A DNA stretch of 14,272 nucleotides from Actinomycetota bacterium (GTDB lineage Bacteria; Actinomycetota; Actinomycetes; S36-B12): positions 1-14,272 of the forward strand of contig JAPLBU010000336.1 in the NCBI GenBank assembly GCA_026392575.1. Reading direction: 5' to 3'. Both the position numbers and the translations under genes were made by a program. Each line of letters begins with the position of its first letter. Within the stretch, counting starts at the first letter, position 1. Of the stretch, positions 13,296-14,272 are shown piece by piece. Under the pieces are notes generated by a model. That model saw only the letters and a list, made by a program, of their open reading frames with translations, searched no databases and was not told where the DNA came from.

Positions 13296-14171
13296 ATGGC
13301 GCTGAAGGAGCAGGAGGCCGAGCAGCCGGCTGCCATGCCGCTCACCGAGCACCTGCGCGAGCTCAGGTCCCGACTGGTCAAGTCCGGCATCGCCATCGGC
13401 ATCGGCATGGTGATCGGCTGGATGTACTACGACCAGTTGTTCACCTGGCTGAGTGCGCCATTCGCGGGCGCTGTCGACCAGGCGCGTGCTGAAGGCCGTC
13501 AGGTCACCCTCGCCCTCACCGGCGTTGCCGATCCCTTCGTCCTTCAGATTCAGATAGCCGCGGTCGCAGGCCTCGTACTGTCGGCACCAGTCTGGCTCTA
13601 TCAGATCTGGCGATTCGTCACGCCTGGACTCCGCAAGAACGAGCGCCGCTGGGCGATCGGCTTCGCGGCGGTCGCAACACCGCTGTTTCTCGCCGGAGTC
13701 CTGCTTGCCTACACCGTGCTTCCGCTGGGCCTGTCGGTTCTGCTGGGATTCACTCCGGACAACGTCGAGAACATCGTGTCGGTCGACCGGTATCTGTCCT
13801 TCTTCCTGCGCACGATCCTCGTCTTCGGGATCGGCTTCCTGGTGCCGCTCCTGCTGGTGCTCCTGAACTTCGCCGGGGTGCTGCCAGGGCGGCGCCTGCT
13901 CAGCTGGTGGCGGTGGATCATCATCGTCGTACTGGTCTTCGCTGCCGTCGCCACTCCGACCGGCGATCCCATCAACCTCATGCTGTTGGCCGGACCGATC
14001 ATGCTGCTCGTGGGCGTGGCGGTGGCCGTCATGCTGCTGAACGACCGCAGGCGCGATCGCCGCCGGAAGTCGTCGGGGGAGGACTTCTCCGATCTGGACG
14101 ATGACGTGATCTCACCCCTGGACACCGCACCATCCCCGGTGGATGAGCCGCCCGTCGATGGGACAACCTGA
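13296..14171 (+). CDS. tatC: Twin-arginine translocase subunit TatC
   Basis: TatC is the multispanning receptor that binds twin-arginine signal peptides. The 291-residue protein carries the family N-terminus MPLTEHLRELRSRLVKS (about residues 14-30), with the Glu of TEHLREL that contributes to signal recognition. Six predicted membrane segments follow, including IAIGIGMVIGWMYY, VAGLVLSAPVWLYQIWRFVTPGL, WAIGFAAVATPLFLAGVLLAY, TILVFGIGFLVPLLLVLLN and the final pair before MLLNDRRRDRRRK. The conserved FVTPGL and FGIGF motifs are intact. The cytosolic tail is charged and longer than in E. coli. ATG 13296 has no obvious ribosome-binding site; ATG 13335 is an alternative. The 3' end overlaps the following gene by 14 nt. 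Confidence 0.95.
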   Translation: MALKEQEAEQPAAMPLTEHLRELRSRLVKSGIAIGIGMVIGWMYYDQLFTWLSAPFAGAVDQARAEGRQVTLALTGVADPFVLQIQIAAVAGLVLSAPVWLYQIWRFVTPGLRKNERRWAIGFAAVATPLFLAGVLLAYTVLPLGLSVLLGFTPDNVENIVSVDRYLSFFLRTILVFGIGFLVPLLLVLLNFAGVLPGRRLLSWWRWIIIVVLVFAAVATPTGDPINLMLLAGPIMLLVGVAVAVMLLNDRRRDRRRKSSGEDFSDLDDDVISPLDTAPSPVDEPPVDGTT

Positions 14172-14272
14172 CGTGGGGGGTGAGGTCTACCTCATCGCGA
14201 ACCCGACCGCTGGTGGGGGCCGCGGCTCGCGCCATGCGAGCCTGGCCGCGAAGGCCCTGAGCGACGCTGGGA
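14158..14272 (+). CDS. Diacylglycerol/sphingosine-kinase-family protein, N-terminal fragment (3' end outside window)
   Basis: Only the first 38 codons are visible. They include VYLIANPTAGGGRGSRH, the nucleotide-binding NPxAGGG signature of the DAGK catalytic domain (DgkB/YegS-type lipid kinases), which phosphorylate diacylglycerol or related lipids at the membrane. ATG 14158 lies inside the tatC end in another frame and is used here; GTG 14173, just after the tatC stop, is in the same frame and equally possible. The frame is open to the window end. Confidence 0.8.
   Translation, partial: MGQPDVGGEVYLIANPTAGGGRGSRHASLAAKALSDAG

Noticed and set aside
1..14272. tRNA genes, CRISPR arrays, insertion sequences or att sites
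   Set aside because: None was seen by eye; the genes are contiguous and the short gaps hold only promoter-like and ribosome-binding elements.

Overview
The window is a GC-rich actinobacterial chromosome segment carrying the Pup-proteasome gene neighbourhood. The evidence is a complete set of actinobacterial hallmark genes (ARC/Mpa ATPase, Dop, Pup ending in GGQ, PrcB, PrcA, PafA, PafB, PafC), frequent GTG starts, and several TAnnnT -10 boxes set 6-7 nt before a start codon, as expected for leaderless actinobacterial mRNAs. It is not Mycobacterium-like in detail: two FKBP genes sit between pafA and pafB, and a diacylglycerol-kinase-family gene follows tatC. The species cannot be named from the sequence alone.

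Layout. Positions 1-1763 hold the 3' end of metH (methionine synthase) and a HAD-family phosphatase whose reading frame is entered without a normal start codon. A RecB/Cas4-type nuclease gene (1760-2605, minus strand) converges on the phosphatase; the two stop codons share one CTAG. A 67-bp divergent promoter region (2606-2672) separates it from trmI, the tRNA m1A58 methyltransferase gene. From 2673 to the right end all genes are on the plus strand and tightly packed: trmI, mpa/arc, dop, pup, prcB, prcA, pafA, FKBP lipoprotein, cytosolic FKBP, pafB, pafC, tatA, tatC, and the start of a lipid-kinase gene. No gene-free stretch reaches 300 bases. I saw no tRNA, rRNA, CRISPR array or insertion sequence.

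How the genes work together. Dop deamidates the C-terminal Gln of Pup (and later removes Pup from substrates). PafA ligates Pup to lysines of target proteins. The Mpa/ARC ring binds Pup, unfolds the target and feeds it into the 20S core built from PrcA and PrcB; its C-terminal GQYL tail docks on the core. PafB and PafC are WYL-domain transcription factors of the DNA-damage response. TatA and TatC belong to twin-arginine export.

The main anomaly is prcB. It is broken twice: a frame change at about 7373 that fits a 5-nt loss against the family, and an in-frame TAG at 7674-7676. Every other Pup-system gene is intact. Either the assembly is wrong at two places, or this lineage has recently lost its proteasome catalytic subunit while keeping pupylation, a state comparable to Corynebacterium. 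No wholly new system is evident. The prcB lesions, the metH/HAD junction and the recurrent leaderless promoters are the observations most worth checking.
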